Of a stretch of 64,000 nucleotides of DNA, positions 22,836 to 30,774 are shown piece after piece (within the stretch, counting starts at the first letter, position 1; every line of letters starts with the position of its first letter). Under the pieces are notes generated by a model, which was given only the letters and a program-made list of their open reading frames with translations, was not told the DNA's origin and searched no databases. The stretch covers positions 62,001 through 126,000 of the forward strand of contig JACKLW010000008.1 of NCBI GenBank assembly GCA_024235715.1. Direction: 5' to 3'. Both the position numbers and the translations under genes were made by a program. Source of the DNA: Accumulibacter sp. (GTDB lineage Bacteria > Pseudomonadota > Gammaproteobacteria > Burkholderiales > Rhodocyclaceae).

Positions 22836-24740
22836 TCAGTCCTTGCTGGCGCTGCTCAGCGCTCTCTGCAGCTGTTCGAGAGCCTTGGGGTCCTCGATGG
22901 TCGTCAGATCGCCCGGGTCACGACCTTCGGCGAGTGCCTGGATCGTGCGCCGCAGCAGCTTGCCAGAGCGGGTCTTGGGCAGCACGCTGAGGAAGTGCAC
23001 GTTGCTCGGGCGAGCGATCGCACCGAGACTTTCGTCCACTTTCTTCATGACTGCCTTCTCGAGCGCAGCTGCCAACTCCGGCGTGGCGATGCTGTCGGCG
23101 CTCTTGACCACTGCGAAAGCCATCGGCATCTGGCCCTTGAGCTTGTCGGCGACGCCGACGACGGCGACTTCGGCAATTGCCGGATGCCCCTGGATGGCCT
23201 CTTCGATTTCACGCGTGCCCAGGCGGTGGCCGGCAACGTTGATCACGTCGTCGGTACGGCCGAGGATGTAGTGATAGCCATCCTTGTCGGCGATGCCCCA
23301 GTCGAACGACGAGTAGACCTGCGGTTCGCGGAAGAGCGTGAAGTAGGTCGACACGAAGCGGTCGTCGTCGCCCCAGACGGTCGACAGGCAGCCCGGCGGC
23401 AGCGGCGGCAGGATGCCGACGATGCCTTTTTCATCCGGATCGCAGATCGTGCCGTCCTCGCGGAAGATCTTGAGGTTGTAGCCATAGACCGGGAAGCTCG
23501 GCGTGCCGAAGCGGATCTCGGTCTTCTCGACGCCGGGCATCGCCGACAGCATCGGCCAGCCGCTTTCGGTCTGCCAGTAGTTGTCGATCACCGGCAGACC
23601 GAGTTCGCCCATCAGCCATTCGTGCGTCGGCTGGTCGAGTGGTTCGCCGGCCAGGAACAGGTGCTTGAGCGTAGACAGGTCGTACTTGTGCATGTACTCG
23701 GTGTCGTGCTTCTTGAGCACGCGTGCCGCGGTCGGCGCAGAGAACATGACGCTGACCTTGTACTTCTCGACGATATGCCACCAGATGCCGGGGTCGGGGC
23801 GCAGCGGCGTGCCTTCGTACATGACCGTGGCCATGCCGGCGAGCAGCGGTCCATAGACGATGTACGAGTGACCGACGACCCAGCCGATGTCTGAAGTCGC
23901 GAAGAAGGTCTCGCCGGCTTCGCCGCAGAAGATGTTCTTGATCGACGCCGCCAGCGCGACGGCGTAGCCGCCGGTATCGCGCTGTACGCCCTTCGGCTTG
24001 CCGGTAGTGCCGGAGGTGTACAGGATGTAGGACGGCTCGGAGGACTCCAGCCAGGTGACCGGCACGTCGGCGTCCATGAACTTGGCGCGTTCGGTCGCGT
24101 AGTCGATGTCGCGACCCGCCACCTTGTTGAAGCCCTTGTCGAGGCCACGATCGATCATCAGCACTTTCGCGGGCTTCTTTTCGGCCAGGGAAATGGCTTC
24201 GTCGAGCAGGTGCTTGTAGGGCACGGCCTTGCCGCCGCGCATGCCGGCGTCCGAAGAGACGATCAGTACCGGCTCGGCATCATCGATGCGCGTGGCCAGC
24301 GATCCGGAGGCGAAGCCACCGAAAACGACCGAGTGGATGGCGCCGATGCGCGCGCAGGCCAGCATCGCGAAGGCCGCCTCGGCGACCATCGGCATGTAGA
24401 TCAGGACGCGGTCGCCCTTGCCGACGCCAAGGCTCTGCATGATCGCCGCCATGCGCATGACTTCAGCCTTCAACTCGGCGAAGGTATAGACGACCTCCTG
24501 ATCCGTTTCGGTCGAAATGAAGACCAGCGCGCGGTCGTTCGGCCGCTTGGCCGCGTGGCGGTCGACGGCGTTGTAGCAAAGATTGGTTTCGCCACCGACG
24601 AACCACTTGGCGAAGGGTGGCCGCGAGAAGTCAAGCACCTGGCTGAACGGTTTGTGCCAGTCGATGAGTTTGGCTTCTTCTCCCCAGAAGGCGTCCGGAT
24701 TGTCGATTGATTTCTTGTGAAACTCTTGGATTGTCGTCAT
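22836..24740 (-). CDS. prpE: Propionyl-CoA synthetase
   Basis: 634 residues, acyl-adenylating family with PrpE-type features: N-terminal EFHKKSIDNPDAFWGEEA, P-loop YTSGTTGKPKGVQRD, DIGWVVGHSYIVYGPLL, and the catalytic, acetylation-regulated lysine in TRSGKLLRR near the C-terminus. It activates propionate with ATP and CoA in the cytoplasm and, less well, acetate or acrylate. Propionate is a key carbon source for polyphosphate-accumulating organisms such as Accumulibacter, which fits the window. It follows the degenerate GGDEF gene by 44 bases and ends at a strong terminator. Confidence 0.94.
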   Translation of the reverse strand: MTTIQEFHKKSIDNPDAFWGEEAKLIDWHKPFSQVLDFSRPPFAKWFVGGETNLCYNAVDRHAAKRPNDRALVFISTETDQEVVYTFAELKAEVMRMAAIMQSLGVGKGDRVLIYMPMVAEAAFAMLACARIGAIHSVVFGGFASGSLATRIDDAEPVLIVSSDAGMRGGKAVPYKHLLDEAISLAEKKPAKVLMIDRGLDKGFNKVAGRDIDYATERAKFMDADVPVTWLESSEPSYILYTSGTTGKPKGVQRDTGGYAVALAASIKNIFCGEAGETFFATSDIGWVVGHSYIVYGPLLAGMATVMYEGTPLRPDPGIWWHIVEKYKVSVMFSAPTAARVLKKHDTEYMHKYDLSTLKHLFLAGEPLDQPTHEWLMGELGLPVIDNYWQTESGWPMLSAMPGVEKTEIRFGTPSFPVYGYNLKIFREDGTICDPDEKGIVGILPPLPPGCLSTVWGDDDRFVSTYFTLFREPQVYSSFDWGIADKDGYHYILGRTDDVINVAGHRLGTREIEEAIQGHPAIAEVAVVGVADKLKGQMPMAFAVVKSADSIATPELAAALEKAVMKKVDESLGAIARPSNVHFLSVLPKTRSGKLLRRTIQALAEGRDPGDLTTIEDPKALEQLQRALSSASKD

Positions 24741-24784
24741 GAGACTCCCTCGTCCAAAATATGAACCACCTGCTGCAATGGAAA

Positions 24785-25936
24785 CTACGCCTGCCGGGTA
24801 TCCTGATCCTGCTGCTCCCGGTCAAGCGTCCTTTTTCGGATATCTGCCAACGGCAGACCCAACTTCAACTCCCTTTCCAGCAACTCCAGAAAAGGCAGTA
24901 CTTCTTTGCTCAGGTGAACGAGGTGCGGGATCACCGCACTCTCGTGTCCAGCCTTGATCAGGTCGATGGCATGCCCGAGCCGTGGCGGGGGCAGTTGCGT
25001 CGATGGTTTGTCAGCACAGGCCAGGACGCGGTTGCCGCCGGCCTGCTGCGCCGCCTTGAGACGTTCGGCAGCCAGAGTCAGCAGCGAAGACGCCGAGTTT
25101 AGTCGATCCACCGGGGTATTTGCCACCCCGACGCTGACCGACAAGTCGAGGCGCTTGCCGTGTACCGCGATATTGGCCACCGCGAAGGCCTCGCGAAGGC
25201 GATTGGCGAAGGCCTCACAGGCCGGGTAGGGCGTGCCTGGCGAGACGATTGCGAGGTCGCTGCCGGAATAGTGACCCAGACTGTCTTCCTTGCGCACCTT
25301 GCCGGCCAGCATGCTCGCGAAACGCTTGTGCAACTCCTTGACCAGATCTTCGCCGTGCTCGTCGCGCAGCGCTTCGAATTTGTCGAAGCCCATGATCAGG
25401 ATGCTTACCGGACTGTCGTGTCTGAGCGCGTGTGAAATTGCCTGCGCCGCCTGAACTTCGACGCGCTGGCGGGTCGGCAGTCCGGTATCGGGGTGCTGGG
25501 CGTCGCGTTCGGGATTCTCGCGCAACTCGTTCTGCGCCTCGGCGAGGCGCAACAGCGAGCCGATGCGCGCCAGCAACTCGCTGGCGCCGATTCCCGCGCT
25601 GATGAAGTCGGAAGCGCCGAGCGCCCTGGCGCGCTGATTGGCGTCCTCGTTGTCGCCGGCGATCATCAGTACCGGCAGGTGGCGCAGGCGTGCCAGTCTG
25701 GACGTGCGCACCCGCGCCAGCAGCCCGTCGTCGCCATCGGGTACCGGCAGCGACATTGCCAGGGCGCAGATCACCAGCTGAATCGAATGGTCGATGACCA
25801 GCGCCTGCCAGCCGCCTTGACCATCGACTTCCTCGCGGAAATCGTAGTGGTCGCGAATGAGCTTGACGAGCGTCGTTCGGACGATCCGCGATGCATCGAC
25901 AATCAGGATACGCGGCCGTTGCGCCGGGATGTCCAT
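24785..25936 (-). CDS. Degenerate receiver-GGDEF protein, probable c-di-GMP receptor
   Basis: 383 residues. The receiver domain (about 8-130) retains D14 but has A58 where the phosphoacceptor aspartate should be (LVICALAM), and no lysine in FISAGIG. The GGDEF domain (about 145-310) has S224-G-S-D-L228 in place of GGDEF and FDKFEALRDEHG for the usual D-x-D-x-F-K-x-x-N-D, so catalysis is not expected. R215-K-E-D218, the RxxD inhibitory site, lies exactly five residues before it and is intact. The sequence therefore suggests a c-di-GMP-binding effector that neither accepts phosphate nor makes c-di-GMP. A 70-residue C-terminal extension has no recognised domain. It lies between the acuI-like gene and prpE. 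Confidence 0.8.
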   Translation of the reverse strand: MDIPAQRPRILIVDASRIVRTTLVKLIRDHYDFREEVDGQGGWQALVIDHSIQLVICALAMSLPVPDGDDGLLARVRTSRLARLRHLPVLMIAGDNEDANQRARALGASDFISAGIGASELLARIGSLLRLAEAQNELRENPERDAQHPDTGLPTRQRVEVQAAQAISHALRHDSPVSILIMGFDKFEALRDEHGEDLVKELHKRFASMLAGKVRKEDSLGHYSGSDLAIVSPGTPYPACEAFANRLREAFAVANIAVHGKRLDLSVSVGVANTPVDRLNSASSLLTLAAERLKAAQQAGGNRVLACADKPSTQLPPPRLGHAIDLIKAGHESAVIPHLVHLSKEVLPFLELLERELKLGLPLADIRKRTLDREQQDQDTRQA

Positions 25937-25970
25937 CGACTCGCGTGCTTCGTCTCAAGACCGGCGCGAG

Positions 25971-26966
25971 TCACGCACCGGCAAGCTCGACGACCACCCG
26001 GCCATGCGCGCGACCCTTGATGAAGTCGTCGAAGACGTTTGGCAGTTCGTCGAACGCGATGCTGCGCGTCATGGCCTGCAGGTGCTGCGGTCGCAGGTCG
26101 CTGGCCAGGCGTTGCCAGACGCCGCTGCGGTAGGGTTCGCCAATGTAGCCCGAATCGACTCCCAGCAGGCAGGCGCCGCGCAGAATGAACGGCATCACCG
26201 TAGTCTGCAGCGACGGACTGGCGGCCAGGCCGATGCTGGCGATGGTTCCACCCTGCTTCATGGTACTGGCGATCCAGGCCAGTACCTCACCGCCGAGGTT
26301 GTCGACGGCACCGGCCCAGAGTGGCTTGTCGAGCGGCCGGATGCGCGCCAGATCGAGCGTCGAGCGCAACATCACCCGCGTCGCGCCGAGTCCCTGCAGA
26401 TAATCGACTTCGCTTTCCTTGCCGGTCAGCGCCGTGACCTGATAGCCACGCCGGGCCAGCATGTCAACAGCCAGACTGCCGACGCCGCCACTGGCGCCGG
26501 TGACGATCAGCGGGCCCTTGCCCGGTTCGAGACCGTTTTCCTCCATGCGCACGATGCCCAGCGCGGCCGTGAAGCCCGCCGTACCCAGGGCCATGGCTTC
26601 GTAAAGCGACAGCCCGGCGGGCAGCGGGACCACCCATTGCGCCGGCACCCTGGCGAACTCGGCATAGCCGCCATGATGGGCAACGCCAATGTCAAAGCTG
26701 GTGGCGATGACCGCATCGCCAATGATGAAGCGGGGGTCGCTGCTCGCCGTGACGGTTCCCGAGAGGTCGATGCCGCCGACACAGGGATAGCGCCGGATGA
26801 TCCGCCCGGCGCCCGTTGCCGCCAGAGCGTCCTTGAAGTTCACGCTCGAATAGGCAACCCTGATCGTCACCTCGCCCGCATCGAGTTGCGATTCGTCCAT
26901 GTTGACGAAGTCGCCCCGCGTCACATTTTGCTTCTCGTCGATCAGATAGGCTTTGAACGAACTCAT
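25971..26966 (-). CDS. acuI: Acrylyl-CoA reductase / YhdH-type quinone oxidoreductase
   Basis: 331 residues from ATG 26966, 7 bases after GGAGAG. This is a zinc-free medium-chain dehydrogenase: MSSFKAYLIDEK, SSVNFKDALAATG, CVGGIDLSGTV, the Rossmann TGASGGVGSLAVDMLA, and ILRGACLLGVDSGYI, all typical of the YhdH/AcuI group. AcuI reduces acrylyl-CoA to propionyl-CoA with NADPH. Being on the same strand as prpE, with only the degenerate GGDEF gene between, it supports an acrylate or 3-hydroxypropionate detoxification and propionate module. A TATAAT lies on the minus strand at 27043-27038. Confidence 0.85.
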   Translation of the reverse strand: MSSFKAYLIDEKQNVTRGDFVNMDESQLDAGEVTIRVAYSSVNFKDALAATGAGRIIRRYPCVGGIDLSGTVTASSDPRFIIGDAVIATSFDIGVAHHGGYAEFARVPAQWVVPLPAGLSLYEAMALGTAGFTAALGIVRMEENGLEPGKGPLIVTGASGGVGSLAVDMLARRGYQVTALTGKESEVDYLQGLGATRVMLRSTLDLARIRPLDKPLWAGAVDNLGGEVLAWIASTMKQGGTIASIGLAASPSLQTTVMPFILRGACLLGVDSGYIGEPYRSGVWQRLASDLRPQHLQAMTRSIAFDELPNVFDDFIKGRAHGRVVVELAGA

Positions 26967-27278
26967 CGATACGCTCTCCATGCAGGGGGCGGCAGAAGGA
27001 AGGCCGCGAAACGCTGACGTGTCAAGGATAGTCGGCGATTATAAACACAAAGCCCGGGACGCATGGCCGCCAGCGCGGTCCATGCCGCTTGGCTCCGCAG
27101 GCAGACTGCTCAATGCGGGCGCGGGGGCGACCGCCAATATACCGTGTTTGTTCCGGCAATCCCATCCGCGCTGTAGAAACGGGAGGATGGCGCTTCCGGC
27201 GTCAATAGCGCAGTCAACTGAGTCGCTTGCACGGTTTCCTTCGTCTGCTTTCTCGAACGCCCGCGAAGTGCCCGGGGG
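26967..27278. other. Intergenic region between divergent acuI and NlpC/P60 genes
   Basis: No gene is supported. On the minus strand TATAAT (27043-27038) is a possible -10 for acuI, without a good -35. The remaining sequence shows no repeat, terminator or RNA element that I recognise. Confidence 0.45.
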
Positions 27279-27307
27279 TTTACAGTGTGACATTTTTCAC
27301 ATAAATT
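27279..27307 (+). promoter_or_regulatory. Promoter of the NlpC/P60 gene with a CRP-like palindrome in the spacer
   Basis: TTTACA (27279-27284) and TAAATT (27302-27307) are separated by 17 bases and predict a start at 27314, only 2 bases before the ATG at 27316. No Shine-Dalgarno exists, so the mRNA is probably leaderless. Between the hexamers lies the perfect palindrome TGTGACATTTTTCACA (27286-27301, TGTGA-N6-TCACA), the CRP/Vfr consensus. In this position a bound regulator would repress. Confidence 0.5.
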
Positions 27308-27315
27308 CCGTCCCC

Positions 27316-27825
27316 ATGCTCAGAAAACACCTCTTTGCCTTCGTTCTCGCCGCCCTGTTGACCACCCTCCCGGGTGTCGCCAAGGTCCACGCCGACGAAC
27401 AGCTGAAGCTCGACGAAGAGATTTCACTCCTCGAGCGCTACACCAGCAGCGCCCAGGATCTGATCCTCAAAGGCCTCGAACTGATCGGCATCAAGTATCG
27501 CCGGGGAGGAACGGACCCCGATACCGGACTCGATTGCAGTGGTTTCGTGCAGGTGGTGTTCAAGGACGCGATAGGCATGCTTCTGCCGCGCACCGCCCGC
27601 GAACAGAGCGAGGTTGGCGCGGTTATCGACCGCCAGGAACTGAAGGCCGGTGATCTCGTCTTCTTCAACACCATGCGCCGCGCTTTTTCGCACGTCGGGA
27701 TCTACCTCGGCGACAACCGCTTCATGCATGCGCCGCGCTCCGGTGCCGAAATCCGCATCGAGGACATGCGCGAGAGTTACTGGATCAATCGCTACAACGG
27801 CGCGCGCCGGCTCCTGGCCCGCTGA
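27316..27825 (+). CDS. NlpC/P60 (C40) cell-wall endopeptidase
   Basis: 169 residues with a signal peptide (LFAFVLAALLTTLPGVAKVHA). The NlpC/P60 catalytic triad is visible: cysteine in TGLDCSGFVQVVF, histidine in FSHVGIYLG, and H in NRFMHAPRSG; YRRGGTDPDTG opens the domain. These enzymes cleave D-Glu to diamino-acid bonds in peptidoglycan stem peptides in the periplasm. It is monocistronic, ended by a strong terminator. The start has no ribosome site, which the promoter position explains by a leaderless mRNA. Confidence 0.9.
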   Translation: MLRKHLFAFVLAALLTTLPGVAKVHADEQLKLDEEISLLERYTSSAQDLILKGLELIGIKYRRGGTDPDTGLDCSGFVQVVFKDAIGMLLPRTAREQSEVGAVIDRQELKAGDLVFFNTMRRAFSHVGIYLGDNRFMHAPRSGAEIRIEDMRESYWINRYNGARRLLAR

Positions 27826-27851
27826 GCTGCAGCTTCCCGCAGGAAACGGAG

Positions 27852-27875
27852 ACGACGCCTCGCGTCGTTTTTTTT
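27852..27875 (+). terminator. Rho-independent terminator of the NlpC/P60 gene
   Basis: A 7-base-pair stem ACGACGC/GCGTCGT (27852-27858 with 27862-27868), loop CTC, is followed by eight T (27868-27875). It lies 27 bases after the stop codon. Confidence 0.88.
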
Positions 27876-27884
27876 GCGCAGATA

Positions 27885-27957
27885 ACAAGAACGATTCGCA
27901 TTTACATAGATTGGCATGCCTGCTATCATTCGCTGGTAACGAGAATTGTTCGCAATT
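27885..27957 (+). promoter_or_regulatory. Fur-controlled promoter of the iron-binding protein gene
   Basis: TTTACA (27901-27906) and TATCAT (27924-27929), spaced 17 bases, predict a start near 27936. Two Fur-box-like AT-rich elements flank it: one at about 27885-27903 (AAGAACGATTCGCATTT) and a better one at 27938-27957 (AACGAGAATTGTTCGCAATT), the latter covering +1 to about +22. Fe-Fur bound there would block initiation under iron sufficiency. Fur itself is not in the window. Confidence 0.6.
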
Positions 27958-27977
27958 GAACCTGTGGAGACATGAGC

Positions 27978-29009
27978 ATGAAAACTTTTCTTTCGCATTT
28001 CCTGCTGACCCTCGCGGTCGCTGCCACCACCTTCGCCAGCAGCTCGAGTCGGGCCGACGAGAAAGTGCTGAACCTCTATTCGGCCCGTCACTACCAGACC
28101 GACGAGGCGCTCTACGAAGGCTTCACCCGCGAGACCGGAATCCGGATCAAGCGCATCGAGGGCAAGGACGACGAACTGCTCGAACGGATTCGCAACGAGG
28201 GGGCGTACAGTCCGGCCGATGTCTTGCTTACCGTCGACGCCGCGCGCCTGTCTGCGGCGCACGAGCTTGGCCTTTTTGCTCCCGTCAGCTCGCCGCTTCT
28301 CGACGCGCGCATTCCGGCCAACCTGCGTACTGCCGACTGGTTCTCGTTCTCGACGCGCGCCCGCGTCATCGTTTACGCCAAGGGTGTCGTCAAGCCCGAG
28401 GAGGTGCAGACCTACGGCGATCTGGCCGATCCGCGACTGAAAGGAAAGATCTGCTCGCGGTCGGGTTCGCATCCCTACAATCTGTCACTGATGGCTTCGA
28501 TCATCGCGCACCAGGGTGAGGCCAAGGCCGAGCAGTGGGCGAAGGGCGTGGTCGCCAACTTCGCGCGCGCGCCAAAAGGCGGCGATACCGACCAGATCCG
28601 GGCGGTGGCTGCGGGCGAGTGCGCTGTGGCGGTCGCCAATACCTACTATCTGGCGCGCCTCATGCGCTCGGACAAGCCCGAGGACCGCAAGACGATCGAC
28701 GGGATCGGCGTCGTCTGGCCCGATCAGCAAAGCTATGGTGCGCATATCAACGTTTCCGGCGGCGGCGTTCTCAAGCACGCGCCGAACAAGGAGGCCGCGC
28801 TGAAGTTCCTCGAGTATCTGGCCAGTGACCAGGCGCAGCGCTATTTTGCCGACGGCAACAACGAGTGGCCGGTGGTGGCCGGGGTCAAGATCGACAATCC
28901 GGCGCTCGAGGCGCTCGGCAAGTTCAAGGCCGATCCGCTGCCGGTTTCGTCTCTGGCGATGTATCGCGCCAAGGCGCAGATCATCTTCGACCAGGTCGGC
29001 TATCGCTGA
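27978..29009 (+). CDS. fbpA: Ferric iron ABC transporter, periplasmic binding protein (FbpA/FutA type)
   Basis: 343 residues from ATG 27978 (7 bases after GGAGA; an ATG 6 bases earlier is too close to that site). A signal peptide ends near SSSRADE. The mature protein begins LNLYSARHYQTDEALYEGF, the class C ferric-binding hallmark whose tyrosine and histidine help bind iron; the iron tyrosine pair is seen in AVANTYYLARL. It binds Fe3+ in the periplasm and hands it to FbpB. The permease gene is convergent and the ATPase gene is on this strand beyond it, a split arrangement. Expression is probably Fur-repressed. Confidence 0.92.
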   Translation: MKTFLSHFLLTLAVAATTFASSSSRADEKVLNLYSARHYQTDEALYEGFTRETGIRIKRIEGKDDELLERIRNEGAYSPADVLLTVDAARLSAAHELGLFAPVSSPLLDARIPANLRTADWFSFSTRARVIVYAKGVVKPEEVQTYGDLADPRLKGKICSRSGSHPYNLSLMASIIAHQGEAKAEQWAKGVVANFARAPKGGDTDQIRAVAAGECAVAVANTYYLARLMRSDKPEDRKTIDGIGVVWPDQQSYGAHINVSGGGVLKHAPNKEAALKFLEYLASDQAQRYFADGNNEWPVVAGVKIDNPALEALGKFKADPLPVSSLAMYRAKAQIIFDQVGYR

Positions 29010-29023
29010 TCGGCGCTGCCCCG

Positions 29024-30658
29024 TCAGCGGCGCCGGCGCGAAATCTGCCGCGACATCGCGATCAGCGGCAGCAGTCCGACGGCGACGATGGCCAGCGATG
29101 CGCTGGCGGCTTCGGCGAGCCGTTCGTCCGAAGCCAGGGTGTAGGCCTGCGTGGCCAGCGTATCGAAATCGAAAGGGCGCATCACCAGCGTCGCCGGCAG
29201 TTCCTTCATGACGTCGACGAATACCAGCAAGCCTGCGGTGAACAGGCTGCCGCGCAGGATCGGCAGATGCACCCGGCGCAGCGTCGCACTCTGACCAAGG
29301 CCCAGGCCGCGCGCCGCGTCGTCCATGTTCGCCGTGATCTTCGCCAGGCTGGTGTTCACCGCCTGCAAGGCGACGGCCAGGAAGCGCACCAGATAGGCAT
29401 AGATCAGCGCGGCGATGCCGCCGGTGAGCAGCAGCCCGGGGTTGGTGCCGAACCAGTCCTGCCATTGCCCGGCCAGCCAGATGTCGAGGCGGCTGACGGG
29501 GATCAGGACGCCGACGGCGATCACCGATCCGGGGACCGCATAACCGAGGCTGACCAGACGGTTGAGTGCCCGTGGCAGCAGCCCTTTGGAAAGGCGGGCG
29601 CCGTAGGCGAGCAGCAGCGCCAGCGAAACGGCGATCGTCGCCGTCAGTCCGGCCAGCACGAAGCTGTTGCGCACCATGGTGAAGAACTGCTCGCCAAATC
29701 GCGCCTCGCCACTGCCCAGGCCGAGCCGCAGCAGCAGGCCCGCCGGCAGCAGGAAGCCAATCGTCAGCGGCAGCGCGCAGACCGCGCTGGCCAGCCAGCC
29801 GCGCCATCCCGACAGGCGCTGACCCGCGCGTGGGCGATTGCGTCCGGTGGTGTCGTGAAAGCGCGAACGGCCGCGTGAGCGGCGCTCGATCATCAGCAGG
29901 AGCAGCACGAAGCACAACAGCGCTGCCGCCAGTTGCGCGGCGGCAATGCGGTCGCCAAGCGAGAACCAGGCGCGATAGATGCCGGTGGTGAAAGTCTGTA
30001 CGCCGAAGTAGGAAACAGTGCCGTAATCAGCCAGGGTTTCCATCAGCGCCAGTGCTGCGCCCGCGGCCACTGCTGGCCGGGCCAACGGCAGCGAGACGCG
30101 AAAAAAACTGCGCCAGGGCCCCAGCCCGAGCGTGCGCGCCGCCTCGAGCATGCCGCTGGCACGTTCGGTGAAGGCCGTACGGGTCAGCAGGTAGACATAG
30201 GGATAGAGAACGAAGACGAACATGCAGACGGCCCCGCCGAGGCTGCGAACCTCGGGGAACCAGTAGTCGGCCTTGCTCCAGCCGAAGGATTCGCGCAGGA
30301 AGCTTTGCAGCGGGCCGACGAACTGCAGGAAATCGGTATACACGTAGGCCAGCACATAGGCTGGCATCGCCAGCGGCAGGATCAGTGCCCACTCGAAGAT
30401 GCGTCGGCCGGGAAATTCATGCATGGTCGTCAGCCAGGCGGTGGCGACGCCGACGACGACGACGCCCAGACCGACCGTCAGACAGAGCACCAGCGTGTTG
30501 GCGACGTAGTCCGGCAGAACGGTGGCCGCGAGATGCGACCAGATCGCCCCGGTGCCCCCGCTGAGGATGTTGGTCAGTACGCTCGCCACCGGCAGGCCGA
30601 CCAGGGCAGCCACGGCAGCCGAAACGACGAGCAGGGGATTGAGGTGCAGGCGGGTCAT
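29024..30658 (-). CDS. fbpB: Ferric iron ABC transporter permease (FbpB type, fused double domain)
   Basis: 544 residues and about 12 transmembrane helices in two BPD_transp_1 domains. Each half has an EAA-type coupling loop: EAARTLGLGPWRSFFRVSLP in the first and DDAARGLGLGQSATLRRVHL in the second. The fused two-domain permease is standard for FbpB/AfuB iron transporters. It sits convergent to fbpA (14-base gap) and divergent from fbpC; a Fur box lies 14 bases before its ATG, so all three genes can answer to Fur although they are on separate transcripts. Confidence 0.92.
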   Translation of the reverse strand: MTRLHLNPLLVVSAAVAALVGLPVASVLTNILSGGTGAIWSHLAATVLPDYVANTLVLCLTVGLGVVVVGVATAWLTTMHEFPGRRIFEWALILPLAMPAYVLAYVYTDFLQFVGPLQSFLRESFGWSKADYWFPEVRSLGGAVCMFVFVLYPYVYLLTRTAFTERASGMLEAARTLGLGPWRSFFRVSLPLARPAVAAGAALALMETLADYGTVSYFGVQTFTTGIYRAWFSLGDRIAAAQLAAALLCFVLLLLMIERRSRGRSRFHDTTGRNRPRAGQRLSGWRGWLASAVCALPLTIGFLLPAGLLLRLGLGSGEARFGEQFFTMVRNSFVLAGLTATIAVSLALLLAYGARLSKGLLPRALNRLVSLGYAVPGSVIAVGVLIPVSRLDIWLAGQWQDWFGTNPGLLLTGGIAALIYAYLVRFLAVALQAVNTSLAKITANMDDAARGLGLGQSATLRRVHLPILRGSLFTAGLLVFVDVMKELPATLVMRPFDFDTLATQAYTLASDERLAEAASASLAIVAVGLLPLIAMSRQISRRRR

Positions 30659-30671
30659 GGGTCAACCGGGT

Positions 30672-30690
30672 AAATGAGAATTATAATTGA
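30672..30690. promoter_or_regulatory. Fur box over divergent fbpB/fbpC promoters
   Basis: AAATGAGAATTATAATTGA resembles the Fur consensus of GATAAT units. Because ATTATAAT is nearly palindromic, it supplies TATAAT -10 hexamers on both strands: 30685-30680 toward fbpB and 30682-30687 toward fbpC, the latter with TGGTCA (30659-30664, 4 of 6) at 17 bases. One bound Fur could therefore silence both directions. Confidence 0.62.
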
Positions 30691-30774
30691 CAAGCAGTCA
30701 ATTGCGGCCTGCTCCTCGTTGCGCCGGGGCCAGGCACTCGTCCTACCGCGTCAATTACCGATCAACAGGCGTCG

